Shown here: positions 56,851 through 64,000 of the stretch, piece after piece
Layout of the letters: each line of letters begins with the position of its first letter
Numbering within the stretch: the stretch's first letter is position 1
Source of the DNA: Paeniglutamicibacter psychrophenolicus
GTDB lineage: Bacteria; Actinomycetota; Actinomycetes; Actinomycetales; Micrococcaceae
Direction of reading: 5' to 3'
NCBI RefSeq assembly: GCF_017876575.1
Contig: NZ_JAGIOE010000001.1
Span: 2,046,001-2,110,000 of the forward strand
DNA length: 64,000 nt
The notes under the pieces: model-generated
Told to the model about the DNA's origin: nothing
What the model saw: the letters and a program-made list of their open reading frames with translations, nothing else
Databases searched by the model: none
Translations under genes and position numbers: made by a program

Positions 56851-57429
56851 CTAGTGGCCCGGCTCGCGGCCGTAGCGATTCCGATGCAGCTGTGCGGACT
56901 GCTCCGCGTCGATGTCCGTCTCCAGCTGGCTGTGGCGCACCTGGTGCCACTGGTAGTAGGCCGCGGCACCGAGGAACAGCGGAGGGGTCAGGGCGAAGGG
57001 CAGGAACAGCACCCCGGAGAAATCGATCATTCCGAACTGGGCCCCTCCCGCCAGCACCAGAAGGCTGGTGCCCACCCACATCAACAGGCTCCGGCCCAGA
57101 CGCATCGCCCAGAGCACCAGGCCGATGCCGAGGTACCAGGACAGCGGAAGCGCCGAGCGCATGGTCAGCACTCCAACCCCGATGGCCAGCAGCAATTGCA
57201 GGAACAGGCTCCCGGACAGCCCCTTCTGGCCACGCAGGCAGATCCAGACGCCAATGGCGATGAACATCGGTACGGCGGCGAGCAGCAACTGCGGCAGCAT
57301 CCCGGTTGCCGGTGAATACCGCGAGGTTGCGCGCAGGATGGAATCAAGCACCGAACCGCCGGCAAAGACGAGCAAGACCAAGGCGGTGGCGGAACCGGGG
57401 CGCGGGCGCCTGGCAGTCAAGGGGAGCAT
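56851..57429 (-). CDS. Hypothetical membrane protein, 192 residues
   Basis: Five or six hydrophobic helices and a polar C-terminal tail (HQVRHSQLETDIDAEQS). No family recognised. It opens with a short basic segment (MLPLTARRPRPGS). Divergent from tRNA-Trp; no partner visible. Confidence 0.7.
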   Translation of the reverse strand: MLPLTARRPRPGSATALVLLVFAGGSVLDSILRATSRYSPATGMLPQLLLAAVPMFIAIGVWICLRGQKGLSGSLFLQLLLAIGVGVLTMRSALPLSWYLGIGLVLWAMRLGRSLLMWVGTSLLVLAGGAQFGMIDFSGVLFLPFALTPPLFLGAAAYYQWHQVRHSQLETDIDAEQSAQLHRNRYGREPGH

Positions 57430-57600
57430 GCAACCAACCTAGCAGGGCGTTTACGGGGCAAATATCGGCTGGAAAACGCCTACGGGGCCCCCGGTTCGAC
57501 AATCGGCACATTCTTTGCGTAGACTTGATCCTCGGTGTTGGAAAACATCTGGATCACCAAGTCCGAGAAGGATTTGATGGTCTGCGAGCTTGATGCTCGA

Positions 57601-57673
57601 AGGGTAGTGGCGCAATTGGTAGCGCAGCGGTCTCCAAAACCGCAGGTTGCAGGTTCGAGTCCTGTCTGCCCTG
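57601..57673 (+). tRNA. tRNA-Trp (CCA)
   Basis: AGGGTAG pairs with CTGCCCT (one T-G), discriminator G. Anticodon loop CTCCAAA carries CCA. T-arm GGTTCGAGTCC canonical. Placed before secE as in many actinobacteria. Confidence 0.97.
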
Positions 57674-57790
57674 CGCAGTGGCAATCATCTAAGGTTGCTC
57701 GGCGAATATTCACGTCACGGTGTGTTGTGGTCGATACGGCTGCGGCACACCGTGATTGTTTCAAGTGGGATAATCTGAAACGAGGAATCG

Positions 57791-58057
57791 GTGACCGAAA
57801 CGACTGCGAGCGATTCGCATGGCGCTGGGCACAACAAGAAACCGTCGAAAGCAGGCTTCTTCGCAGGCATTGCCCTCTTCTTCCGCCAGATGATTTCCGA
57901 GCTGAAGAAAGTCGTCACGCCAACCCGCAGTGAGCTGGTCAACTACACCTTGGTTGTCATCGGCTTCGTGGTGTTGATGATGTTGATCATCTCCGGTCTG
58001 GACTTCGTGTTCGGCAACGGATCGATTCTGATCTTCACCAATTCGCCCGAACAGTAA
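57791..58057 (+). CDS. secE: SecE, preprotein translocase subunit
   Basis: An 88-residue SecE with a single C-terminal membrane helix (YTLVVIGFVVLMMLIISGLD) preceded by the conserved amphipathic segment ELKKVVTPTRSEL. Clamps the two halves of SecY. GTG start. nusG follows. Confidence 0.95.
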   Translation: MTETTASDSHGAGHNKKPSKAGFFAGIALFFRQMISELKKVVTPTRSELVNYTLVVIGFVVLMMLIISGLDFVFGNGSILIFTNSPEQ

Positions 58058-58114
58058 CCCGGGACCAATCGCCCCACATTTCTGGTGAACCAGTAACAGA
58101 AAGCAGGAACCGCA

Positions 58115-58912
58115 GTGTCCGAGCAGGAACTCGAACCGCAGGCCACCGAAGAACTCGAAGGCCAGGCAGTAGAGGTCGATACCGATGAGGTGTCGGCCGA
58201 TTCCGTCGTTTCCGAGGACGCCGAGCAGGCTCCCGAGGTAACCGAAGACGCCGCGCAGGCCTCCGAGGATGCCGAGCAGGATGAAGCAGCCGAGGAAATT
58301 CCGGCCGTGGATCCCATTGAAGAATTCCGCACCAAGCTTCGCCGCCAGCCCGGCGACTGGTACGTCATCCACTCGTACGCAGGTTACGAAAACCGCGTCA
58401 AGGTGAACCTCGAGACCCGTATCCAGACCCTGGGCATGGAGGAATTCATTTATGAAATCCAGGTCCCGATGGAAGAAGTCGTCGAGATCAAGAACACCAC
58501 GCGCAAGATCGTGCGTCGTGTTCGCATCCCCGGCTACGTGCTGGTCCGCATGGAACTGACCGACGCCTCGTGGGGTGCGGTTCGCCACACTCCGGGTGTC
58601 ACCGGCTTCGTCGGCAACGCCCACGATCCGGTCCCGCTGCGTCTTGAGGAAGTCTTCTCGATGCTTGAGCACACCATCGTGACCGAGGAAGCCGGCGAGC
58701 ACTCGAAGGCCGGCCGCGCACCGATCACCGAGGTCCACGTCGACTTCGAGGTCGGCGAATCGGTCATCGTCAACGACGGCCCGTTCGAGACGTTGCCTGC
58801 AACGATCAGCGAGATCAAGCTGGAATCCTCGACCATGGTCGTCCTGGTCTCGATCTTCGAACGCGAGACCCCGGTGACCCTGTCGTTCAGCCAGGTCACC
58901 AAGATCCAGTAA
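58115..58912 (+). CDS. nusG: Transcription factor NusG
   Basis: A 265-residue NusG. The first 75 or so residues are acidic and low-complexity, an extension common in actinobacterial NusG. The NGN domain begins [26 protein letters not shown] is the RNA-polymerase-binding part; the KOW domain starts near [15 protein letters not shown]. Couples transcription with termination and translation. Confidence 0.96.
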   Translation: MSEQELEPQATEELEGQAVEVDTDEVSADSVVSEDAEQAPEVTEDAAQASEDAEQDEAAEEIPAVDPIEEFRTKLRRQPGDWYVIHSYAGYENRVKVNLETRIQTLGMEEFIYEIQVPMEEVVEIKNTTRKIVRRVRIPGYVLVRMELTDASWGAVRHTPGVTGFVGNAHDPVPLRLEEVFSMLEHTIVTEEAGEHSKAGRAPITEVHVDFEVGESVIVNDGPFETLPATISEIKLESSTMVVLVSIFERETPVTLSFSQVTKIQ

Positions 58913-59044
58913 CATTAGAGACTTCGTGCCTTCCCGGTTTGCTTTACCGGGAAATCGGCACGACTCGGCCGCCGCGCCACGGCGGTCAACCCCCCGAGGC
59001 ACGCTCCTGTGCAGCGGGGCAACGCAAAAGAAGAAGGACCCGAC

Positions 59045-59476
59045 ATGGCCCCCAAGAAAAAGGTCACCGGACTCATCAAGCTGCAGATCCAGGCAGGCGC
59101 CGCCAACCCGGCACCTCCGATCGGCCCGGCGCTTGGTCAGCACGGCGTCAACATCATGGAATTCTGCAAGGCGTACAACGCCGCCACCGAGTCGCAGCGC
59201 GGCAACGTGGTTCCGGTTGAAATTACTGTCTACGAAGACCGTTCCTTCACCTTCATCACGAAGACCCCGCCGGCCGCCGAGCTCATCAAGAAGGCTGCAG
59301 GCGTTGCCAAGGGTTCAGCTACCCCGCACACCGTCAAGGTTGCCAAGCTGACCCAGGCACAGGTTGAAGAGATCGCCACCACCAAGATGGAAGATCTCAA
59401 CGCCAACGACATCAAGGCTGCTGCCTTGATCATCGCCGGCACCGCCCGCTCGATGGGCATCACCGTAGAAGGCTAA
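59045..59476 (+). CDS. rplK: Ribosomal protein L11
   Basis: 143 residues. Typical [20 protein letters not shown] at the N-terminus and RSMGITVEG at the C-terminus. Binds the GTPase-associated centre of 23S rRNA. ATG at 59045; an earlier in-frame start would add a non-family stretch. Confidence 0.97.
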
Positions 59477-59634
59477 TAACGCCCTTTACACCGCGCACCT
59501 GGCCAGCCAGGAACGCACACCCAAAACAACCAGACGATGCGGAACCAGCCGGACCTAACCGGTGCACCACATCGCAAGTGGCAGGGTCGCGCGCGACCCA
59601 AACATGACCACGACTGCATAAGGAGAAAAAGCAG

Positions 59635-60345
59635 ATGGCAAAGCGCAGTAAAGCATTCGTAGCCGCCGCGGCGAAGATCGAAGAAGACAAGTTCTACGCT
59701 CCGGTCGAGGCAATTGCCCTGGCCAAGGAGATCGCCTTCTCGAAGGCCGATGAGACCGTTGAGGTTGCTTTCCGCTTGGGCGTTGACCCTCGCAAGGCAG
59801 ACCAGATGGTTCGCGGCACCGTGATCCTTCCCCACGGCACCGGCAAGACCGCCCGCGTCCTCGTGTTCGCGAACGGCGACAAGGCAGAGGCTGCAATCGC
59901 AGCCGGCGCCGACTTCGTTGGCTCGGACGACCTGATCGCCAAGATCGCCGGCGGCTGGACCGACTTCGACGCAGCAGTTGCAACCCCTGACCTCATGGGC
60001 AAGGTTGGCCGCTTGGGCAAGGTACTGGGTCCCCGTAACCTGATGCCGAACCCGAAGACCGGCACCGTCACCATGGACGTCGCCAAGGCTGTCAACGACA
60101 TCAAGGGTGGCAAGATCGACTTCCGCGTCGACAAGCACTCGAACCTGCACTTCATCATCGGCAAGGTATCCTTCGATGCGCTGAAGCTTGCAGAGAACTA
60201 CGCAGCAGCACTGGACGAGGTGCTTCGCCTGAAGCCTTCCTCTTCCAAGGGCCGCTACATCACCAAGGCCACCTTGACCACCACGTTCGGCCCGGGCATT
60301 GCGGTTGACTCCAACGTCACCCGTGTTCTGCCTGACGCTTCCTAA
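59635..60345 (+). CDS. rplA: Ribosomal protein L1
   Basis: 236 residues, with [17 protein letters not shown], the L1 signature. AGGAGAA precedes the ATG. Forms the L1 stalk; L1 also represses its own operon in many bacteria by binding the rplK leader. A terminator follows, so rplJL are in another unit. Confidence 0.97.
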   Translation: MAKRSKAFVAAAAKIEEDKFYAPVEAIALAKEIAFSKADETVEVAFRLGVDPRKADQMVRGTVILPHGTGKTARVLVFANGDKAEAAIAAGADFVGSDDLIAKIAGGWTDFDAAVATPDLMGKVGRLGKVLGPRNLMPNPKTGTVTMDVAKAVNDIKGGKIDFRVDKHSNLHFIIGKVSFDALKLAENYAAALDEVLRLKPSSSKGRYITKATLTTTFGPGIAVDSNVTRVLPDAS

Positions 60346-60360
60346 TTACGCGTCCAGGTC

Positions 60361-60410
60361 GCGGACCCGGTATCAGCCCCTCACGGGTGCTGGTACCGGG
60401 TCCGCCCGTT
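60361..60410 (+). terminator. Terminator after rplA
   Basis: GCGGACCCGGTA...CAGCCC pairs with GGGTGCTG...TACCGGGTCCGC, followed by CCGTTT. Confidence 0.75.
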
Positions 60411-60883
60411 TAACGAGCATGACGACGTCTGCCGGACACCGGGAGCTTGCGCGGACACCGGACCGCCCCGGATCAACACGCCTGTGCAACGTCAAGGCAT
60501 GAAGGCCGGATGGGTGACAGGCAACGTGGACCAACTCCGCCGAATGTCTCCGGCCGCGCCCGGGGTCGGCACAGGGACTTGGTTCCGGTTGTGGGCGGGG
60601 GCGGGCCGGGCAGGCGGGAACCCGGTGCCGTACCGGGGGACTGCCAACGATGGCGTGCTCGGGCCCTTGCCCTGGCGGCTGGCCGGCGAGTCACGGGAGG
60701 GCCGGCCACGCTTGGGTCATTGCTGCTCAAGATGATGTCGGCCACGGGTGTTTTCCGACGTTTTTTCTCCCGGTAAACCCCGGCAATCCACGGTTTCTCG
60801 GTCGGACGAGGGACTGCTGGCCGCCGTCAGAATTGCCTTTCGCCTGATCAGCGGGACTTCGGGAAAAATTTTGGCCCAGTGAG
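60411..60883. other. Intergenic DNA between rplA and the 6C-like RNA
   Basis: No coding signal seen; the open frames have no ribosome site and unlikely composition. Confidence 0.45.
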
Positions 60884-60911
60884 TTGTTGGATGCCACATT
60901 CCTGATAAGGT
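60884..60911 (+). promoter_or_regulatory. Candidate promoter for the 6C-like RNA
   Basis: TTGTTG (60884-60889), 16-bp spacer, TAAGGT (60906-60911). Transcription would begin near 60917, at the first of a series of hairpins. GATACC at 60994-60999 is an alternative -10 nearer the C-loop core. Confidence 0.4.
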
Positions 60912-60916
60912 TAAGT

Positions 60917-61096
60917 GGTCGCGATCTGATTGCGACCGGTGACTATGTCACCACGCGCTCCACGGCGGAGACCCCAAGCCCCGCCCTGAGCGTGATACCG
61001 CAGCAATGCGTTCCCCCAAGTTGCATTGCTGCACAGACGGGCCCCTCCCTTCCGCTATCCCCCAAGTTGCGGAACCCGAGGGGCCCGTCGCTTTTT
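60917..61096 (+). ncRNA. 6C-type small RNA with two C-loops
   Basis: Core 61001-61096. CAGCAATGC/GCATTGCTG encloses a 13-nt loop (GTTCCCCCAAGTT). A second hairpin GACGGGCCCCTC/GAGGGGCCCGTC has an inner stem TTCCGC/GCGGAA with the 13-nt loop TATCCCCCAAGTT and ends in CTTTTTC, a terminator. Two stem-loops with near-identical C-rich loops are the mark of the actinobacterial 6C RNA (mycobacterial B11), which pairs with G-rich ribosome sites. Upstream hairpins GGTCGC/GCGACC (60917-60937) and GGTGAC/GTCACC (60938-60952) may belong to a longer transcript. Confidence 0.7.
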
Positions 61097-61157
61097 CCCG
61101 CCAAACCGTATGCGGGCGCCGTCCCGGCGCTGTTGCAAAGAACACCCCGTACTCGAT

Positions 61158-61186
61158 TTGGAGCCGGTGGTGTTCCGCTGTTAGGC
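61158..61186 (+). promoter_or_regulatory. Candidate promoter of rplJL
   Basis: TTGGAG (61158-61163), 17-bp spacer, TTAGGC (61181-61186). Confidence 0.4.
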
Positions 61187-61192
61187 TTGGAA

Positions 61193-61403
61193 CTACCGAA
61201 GACCGTCGGTCGAGGATTGCTGTTTACGCGGTAAGACTCCGAAAGTCCCACAAAGGACGACCTGCGCAGGTGAACGAAGTGAATTTTCCGCAATACTATT
61301 GCGTTCTTTCCGCCCCGTGCATCTGCATGGGGCGTTTTTTATGTCAGTACTCCTGACCGGGCCAGATTGACAGGTTTCAGATCTATACCCCGGAAGGAGT
61401 GTT
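61193..61403 (+). promoter_or_regulatory. rplJ leader (L10 leader) with attenuator
   Basis: A 210-nt leader precedes rplJ. CGCCCCGTGCA/TGCATGGGGCG plus TTTTTT at 61311-61340 is a terminator inside the leader. The part from 61200 to 61280 is rich in possible helices, as expected for an L10(L7/L12)4 binding site that steers the attenuator. Confidence 0.65.
61311..61340 (+). terminator. Attenuator terminator in the rplJ leader
   Basis: An 11-bp stem with one G-T and T6, 64 nt before the rplJ start. Confidence 0.75.
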
Positions 61404-61958
61404 ATGGCAACGCCGACTAAGGTTTCCGCAGTTGAGGAAATCACCGCCGACTTCAAGGAGTCGACCGCCGCTGTCCTGACCGAATACCGTGGGCTTACTG
61501 TTGCGCAGCTCAAGCAGCTTCGCCGCTCACTTGGTCAGGAGACCAAGTACGCGGTAGTGAAGAACACCTTGACTGGTATCGCAGCAAAGGAAGCCGGCAT
61601 CGAAGCATTCGAAGGCCAGCTTGCTGGCCCGACTGCAATCGCCTTCATCAAGGGTGATGCAATCGCTGCCGCTAAGAGCCTCACGGATTTTGCGAAGGAC
61701 AACAAGCAGCTCATCATCAAGACCGGTTTCTTCGAGGGCAAGGCCCTTGACGCAGCCGGAGTTGCCGCACTGGCAGCCCTTGAATCGCGTGAGTTCCAGC
61801 TGGCACGTGTTGCCGGTGTGCTGCAGGCTCCGGCTTCCGCCGCAGTCCGCACCATCGAAGCACTGCGTGCAAAGCTCGAAGAAGCAAACGGTGGCGCTGC
61901 TGAAGCACCTGCCGAGGCCGAGGCACCTGCTGCCGAAGCCGCCACCGAAGAAGCCTAA
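61404..61958 (+). CDS. rplJ: Ribosomal protein L10
   Basis: 184 residues with the L10 N-terminal rRNA-binding domain (TEYRGLTVAQLKQLRR) and a C-terminal Ala/Glu-rich helix that binds L7/L12 dimers, longer than in E. coli as is usual in actinobacteria. GGAAGGAG precedes the ATG at good distance. Confidence 0.97.
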   Translation: MATPTKVSAVEEITADFKESTAAVLTEYRGLTVAQLKQLRRSLGQETKYAVVKNTLTGIAAKEAGIEAFEGQLAGPTAIAFIKGDAIAAAKSLTDFAKDNKQLIIKTGFFEGKALDAAGVAALAALESREFQLARVAGVLQAPASAAVRTIEALRAKLEEANGGAAEAPAEAEAPAAEAATEEA

Positions 61959-62026
61959 GCTTTCTTCAACCCCTCACTCAAGTAACTTGCGGCACATAAG
62001 TGCCGCCGACGGAAAGGCTGCCCACC

Positions 62027-62398
62027 ATGGCTAAGCTGTCCACCGAAGAGCTTTTGGAAGCCTTCAAGGAAATGACCATCATCGAGCTCTCCGAGTTCGT
62101 AAAGACCTTCGAGGAGACCTTCGAGGTCTCCGCAGCTGCTGTTGCAGTTGCCGGCCCGGCCGCTGGTGCCGCTGAAGCCGAAGAGCAGACCGAATTCGAC
62201 GTTATCCTCGAATCGGCCGGCGAAAAGAAGATCGCAGTCATCAAGGAAGTTCGTGCCCTGACTTCGTTGGGTCTGAAGGAAGCCAAGGATATGGTTGACG
62301 CCGCTCCGAAGGCCATCCTCGAAGCTGCCACCAAGGAAGCTGCAGAGAAGGCAAAGGAGGCCCTGGAGGCCGCCGGCGCAACGGTTACTGTCAAGTAA
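62027..62398 (+). CDS. rplL: Ribosomal protein L7/L12
   Basis: 123 residues: N-terminal dimerisation part ([18 protein letters not shown]), Ala-rich hinge, and C-terminal domain ([20 protein letters not shown]). Forms the ribosomal stalk. ATG at 62027 with GGAAAGG upstream. Confidence 0.97.
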   Translation: MAKLSTEELLEAFKEMTIIELSEFVKTFEETFEVSAAAVAVAGPAAGAAEAEEQTEFDVILESAGEKKIAVIKEVRALTSLGLKEAKDMVDAAPKAILEAATKEAAEKAKEALEAAGATVTVK

Positions 62399-62413
62399 CT
62401 CTTTGCTTCATTG

Positions 62414-62457
62414 CCTCTGGCCCGCAAACCTCTTGGGTTTGCGGGCCAGAGGTCTTT
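62414..62457 (+). terminator. Terminator of rplJL
   Basis: CCTCTGGCCCGCAAACC pairs perfectly with GGTTTGCGGGCCAGAGG, followed by TCTTT. Confidence 0.85.
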
Positions 62458-62513
62458 AACCCCCCGAACTTCCGGAGAAAGAGCTCATGACTTGCTGTGA
62501 CATGCATCTCTTG

Positions 62514-62541
62514 TTGAACTTTGGGGTACCGCAACTAATGT
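62514..62541 (+). promoter_or_regulatory. Candidate promoter of acyltransferase gene
   Basis: TTGAAC (62514-62519), 16-bp spacer, TAATGT (62536-62541) in a locally AT-rich stretch. Confidence 0.4.
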
Positions 62542-62602
62542 TCTTTGATACCGTAGATAACGGATCTATAACGAACTAAGTCAAGCGCAGGGGGAAGCAG
62601 CA

Positions 62603-63796
62603 ATGTCGCACAACGTCACGGCAACCGTCACCCCCCCGGCCGCCGCAACCCAGACCAAGCCTGCCCATAGAGCTGAAACCCCTCCGAAGCGGGCCCCACG
62701 CCTTGCCCTCCTCGACGGACTGCGATTCGCCGCAGCCGTACTGGTGGTGCTCTTTCACTACACCGCGTGGCACCACGGTTTCTGGGGAACCGATGAAGCC
62801 AGGGACGCCTGGCCGCTACTCTCCAAGTTCACCGCATACGGCAACATGGGTGTGCAGCTCTTCTTCATCATCAGCGGATTCGTCATCCTGCTCTCCGCCT
62901 ACGGAAAAGGTGCCGGACGCTTCATCGGTTCACGGATCGGCCGGCTGTATCCCGCCTACTGGTTCGCCGTGTTGGCCACTGGAACACTAGTGATTTACGT
63001 GTGGCCGCAGATGGGTGCCGGACTGGGCATCAAGGAGCTGCTGGCCAACCTCACGATGTTCCACCCGGCCATGGGCCTGCGACACATCGACGGGGTCTAC
63101 TGGACCTTGTGGGTCGAAATGCGGTTCTACCTGCTTATTCTTGCGCTGATCATGTTGCGTCTGCTGACCATTCGGACAATGACCATCTTGGCCGCCGTCT
63201 GGCCCGTGACTGGCCTGGCATTGCACATCGCGAACCGCGAGGCCGCGGCACAGTTCCTCATGAGTGAATATGCGCCGCTCTTTTGCGGCGGCATCATGCT
63301 CTTCCTCATCTACCGCTTTGGGCACAGCCCGATGCGATGGTCCCTGCTGGCGCTCAATGCCATCATCGCCGCGTTCTTCACGGGTGTGAAGGGACCCGCC
63401 GAGGCACTGGAACTGGTCGGCTATGTCATCCCGGCTTGGCACTATTGGCTGATCATTGCCGGGCTTTTTGCCGCCGTGATCCTGCTGTCGCTCACGCCCC
63501 TGCGCAACGTGCAATGGAAATTCCTGGCCACGTTGGGTGCGCTGACTTATCCGGTCTATCTCTTGCACCAGGTGTGGGGCTGGTGGCTGATCGAGCACCT
63601 TAACCCGGTGCTGGGTCAATATCTGACGCTGTTCCTGGTCGTTGGCATTGTGTTTGGTGCCGCATACCTCGTCCAGAGATTCATTGAACGCCCGCTGGCC
63701 AAACCACTGGCCGCCGCGACCACCAGGTCCCTGGACTACCTGGGCGGCCGGCTCGGGCTCACGAAGAAGATTGAGGCGGCGGCTCGGGATCGCTGA
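62603..63796 (+). CDS. Acyltransferase-3 family membrane protein (OafA-like)
   Basis: A 397-residue integral membrane acyltransferase with about 10 helices. The N-terminal signature is LLDGLRFAAAVLVVLFHY (catalytic-type His), followed by GVQLFFIISGFVI and RIGRLYPAYWFAV. Such proteins O-acylate surface polysaccharides or peptidoglycan-linked sugars. No glycosyltransferase genes are nearby, so the acceptor is unknown. A basic 30-residue N-terminal tail precedes the first helix. Confidence 0.9.
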   Translation: MSHNVTATVTPPAAATQTKPAHRAETPPKRAPRLALLDGLRFAAAVLVVLFHYTAWHHGFWGTDEARDAWPLLSKFTAYGNMGVQLFFIISGFVILLSAYGKGAGRFIGSRIGRLYPAYWFAVLATGTLVIYVWPQMGAGLGIKELLANLTMFHPAMGLRHIDGVYWTLWVEMRFYLLILALIMLRLLTIRTMTILAAVWPVTGLALHIANREAAAQFLMSEYAPLFCGGIMLFLIYRFGHSPMRWSLLALNAIIAAFFTGVKGPAEALELVGYVIPAWHYWLIIAGLFAAVILLSLTPLRNVQWKFLATLGALTYPVYLLHQVWGWWLIEHLNPVLGQYLTLFLVVGIVFGAAYLVQRFIERPLAKPLAAATTRSLDYLGGRLGLTKKIEAAARDR

Positions 63797-64000
63797 TGTC
63801 GGCCACCGTGGCATCAAGTGCCCCGATCAGGTCCGTCGAATCCACGAACGCCGAATGCCCATGGGCGCCGGCACCGATGCAGATGCGCCCCGGTTCGATG
63901 CCGAAATCAGCGTAGACCGGCCACGGTGTGCGCGAGCCCAGCGGGGTGATGGTGCCGCGCTCGTATCCCGTCGCAGCGAAGGCCACGTCGGAGTGCGGCA
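63759..64000 (-). CDS. YbaK/ProX-type deacylase domain, 5' end outside window
   Basis: The last 80 residues of a YbaK/EbsC-family protein, which removes mischarged amino acids from tRNA (for example Cys-tRNA-Pro). PHSDVAFAATGYERGTITPLG and the final DATVADI match the family C-terminal half. The gene runs off the right edge. Its 3' end overlaps the acyltransferase gene on the other strand by 38 bases. Confidence 0.8.
   Translation of the reverse strand, partial: PHSDVAFAATGYERGTITPLGSRTPWPVYADFGIEPGRICIGAGAHGHSAFVDSTDLIGALDATVADISDPEPPPQSSS

Noticed and set aside
60447-60776. Small open frames in the rplA-rplJ gap
   Set aside because: No ribosome site, no family, and arginine/glycine-rich composition in several overlapping frames.

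Overview
The window is GC-rich chromosomal DNA of an actinobacterium, most likely a Micrococcaceae member (Arthrobacter or Paeniglutamicibacter type). This rests on gene content and order: mycothiol synthase next to an atypical GlnR and polyphosphate kinase, a UPF0336/MaoC pair in front of murB, and the tRNA-Trp, secE, nusG, rplK, rplA, rplJ, rplL order. I see no rRNA operon, CRISPR array, insertion sequence or prophage. Both ends cut genes: htpX on the left, a YbaK/ProX-type gene on the right.

Layout. 1-6 kb: htpX, the iron-uptake operon efeUOB, yajQ, tRNA-Tyr. 6-13 kb: thioredoxin, a DNA glycosylase, the transsulfuration pair (cystathionine beta-synthase and a gamma-synthase/lyase), an amidohydrolase, and a CsoR/CstR-type repressor with its operator followed by a MOSC protein. 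13-19 kb: a cold-shock type DEAD-box helicase with a structured leader, three tRNAs (two identical tRNA-Thr genes) and two DedA proteins. 19-27 kb: a ParA-like ATPase with a very long Ala/Pro/Lys linker, a DUF2797 protein, two hotdog dehydratases, an MFS carrier, murB and an AlkZ-like protein. 27-35 kb (mostly minus strand): asd, thyA-folA with two small membrane proteins, then an operon of two large paralogous membrane proteins with a YtrA-type GntR regulator behind a perfect inverted repeat. 35-43 kb: a Nudix/phosphatase fusion, ppk, mshD, glnR, a nitrobindin-like protein and ygfZ. 43-49 kb: an unusual adenylation/carrier/membrane-acyltransferase fusion facing a phosphopantetheinyl transferase gene across an iron-box-like sequence, a DoxX protein with a second such box, and an orphan merA. 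49-56 kb: pfkA, a three-protein PspC locus with a two-component system, and an aspartate aminotransferase. 57-64 kb: tRNA-Trp, secE-nusG-rplKA, a 6C-type small RNA, rplJL with an attenuator leader, and a membrane acyltransferase.

The parts most worth following are the iron-box-linked adenylation/carrier/acyltransferase and PPTase pair, the tandem membrane protein/GntR operon, the 6C-like RNA between rplA and rplJ, and the CstR-like sensor paired with a MOSC gene. All functional statements come from reading motifs and context by eye; no database search was possible.
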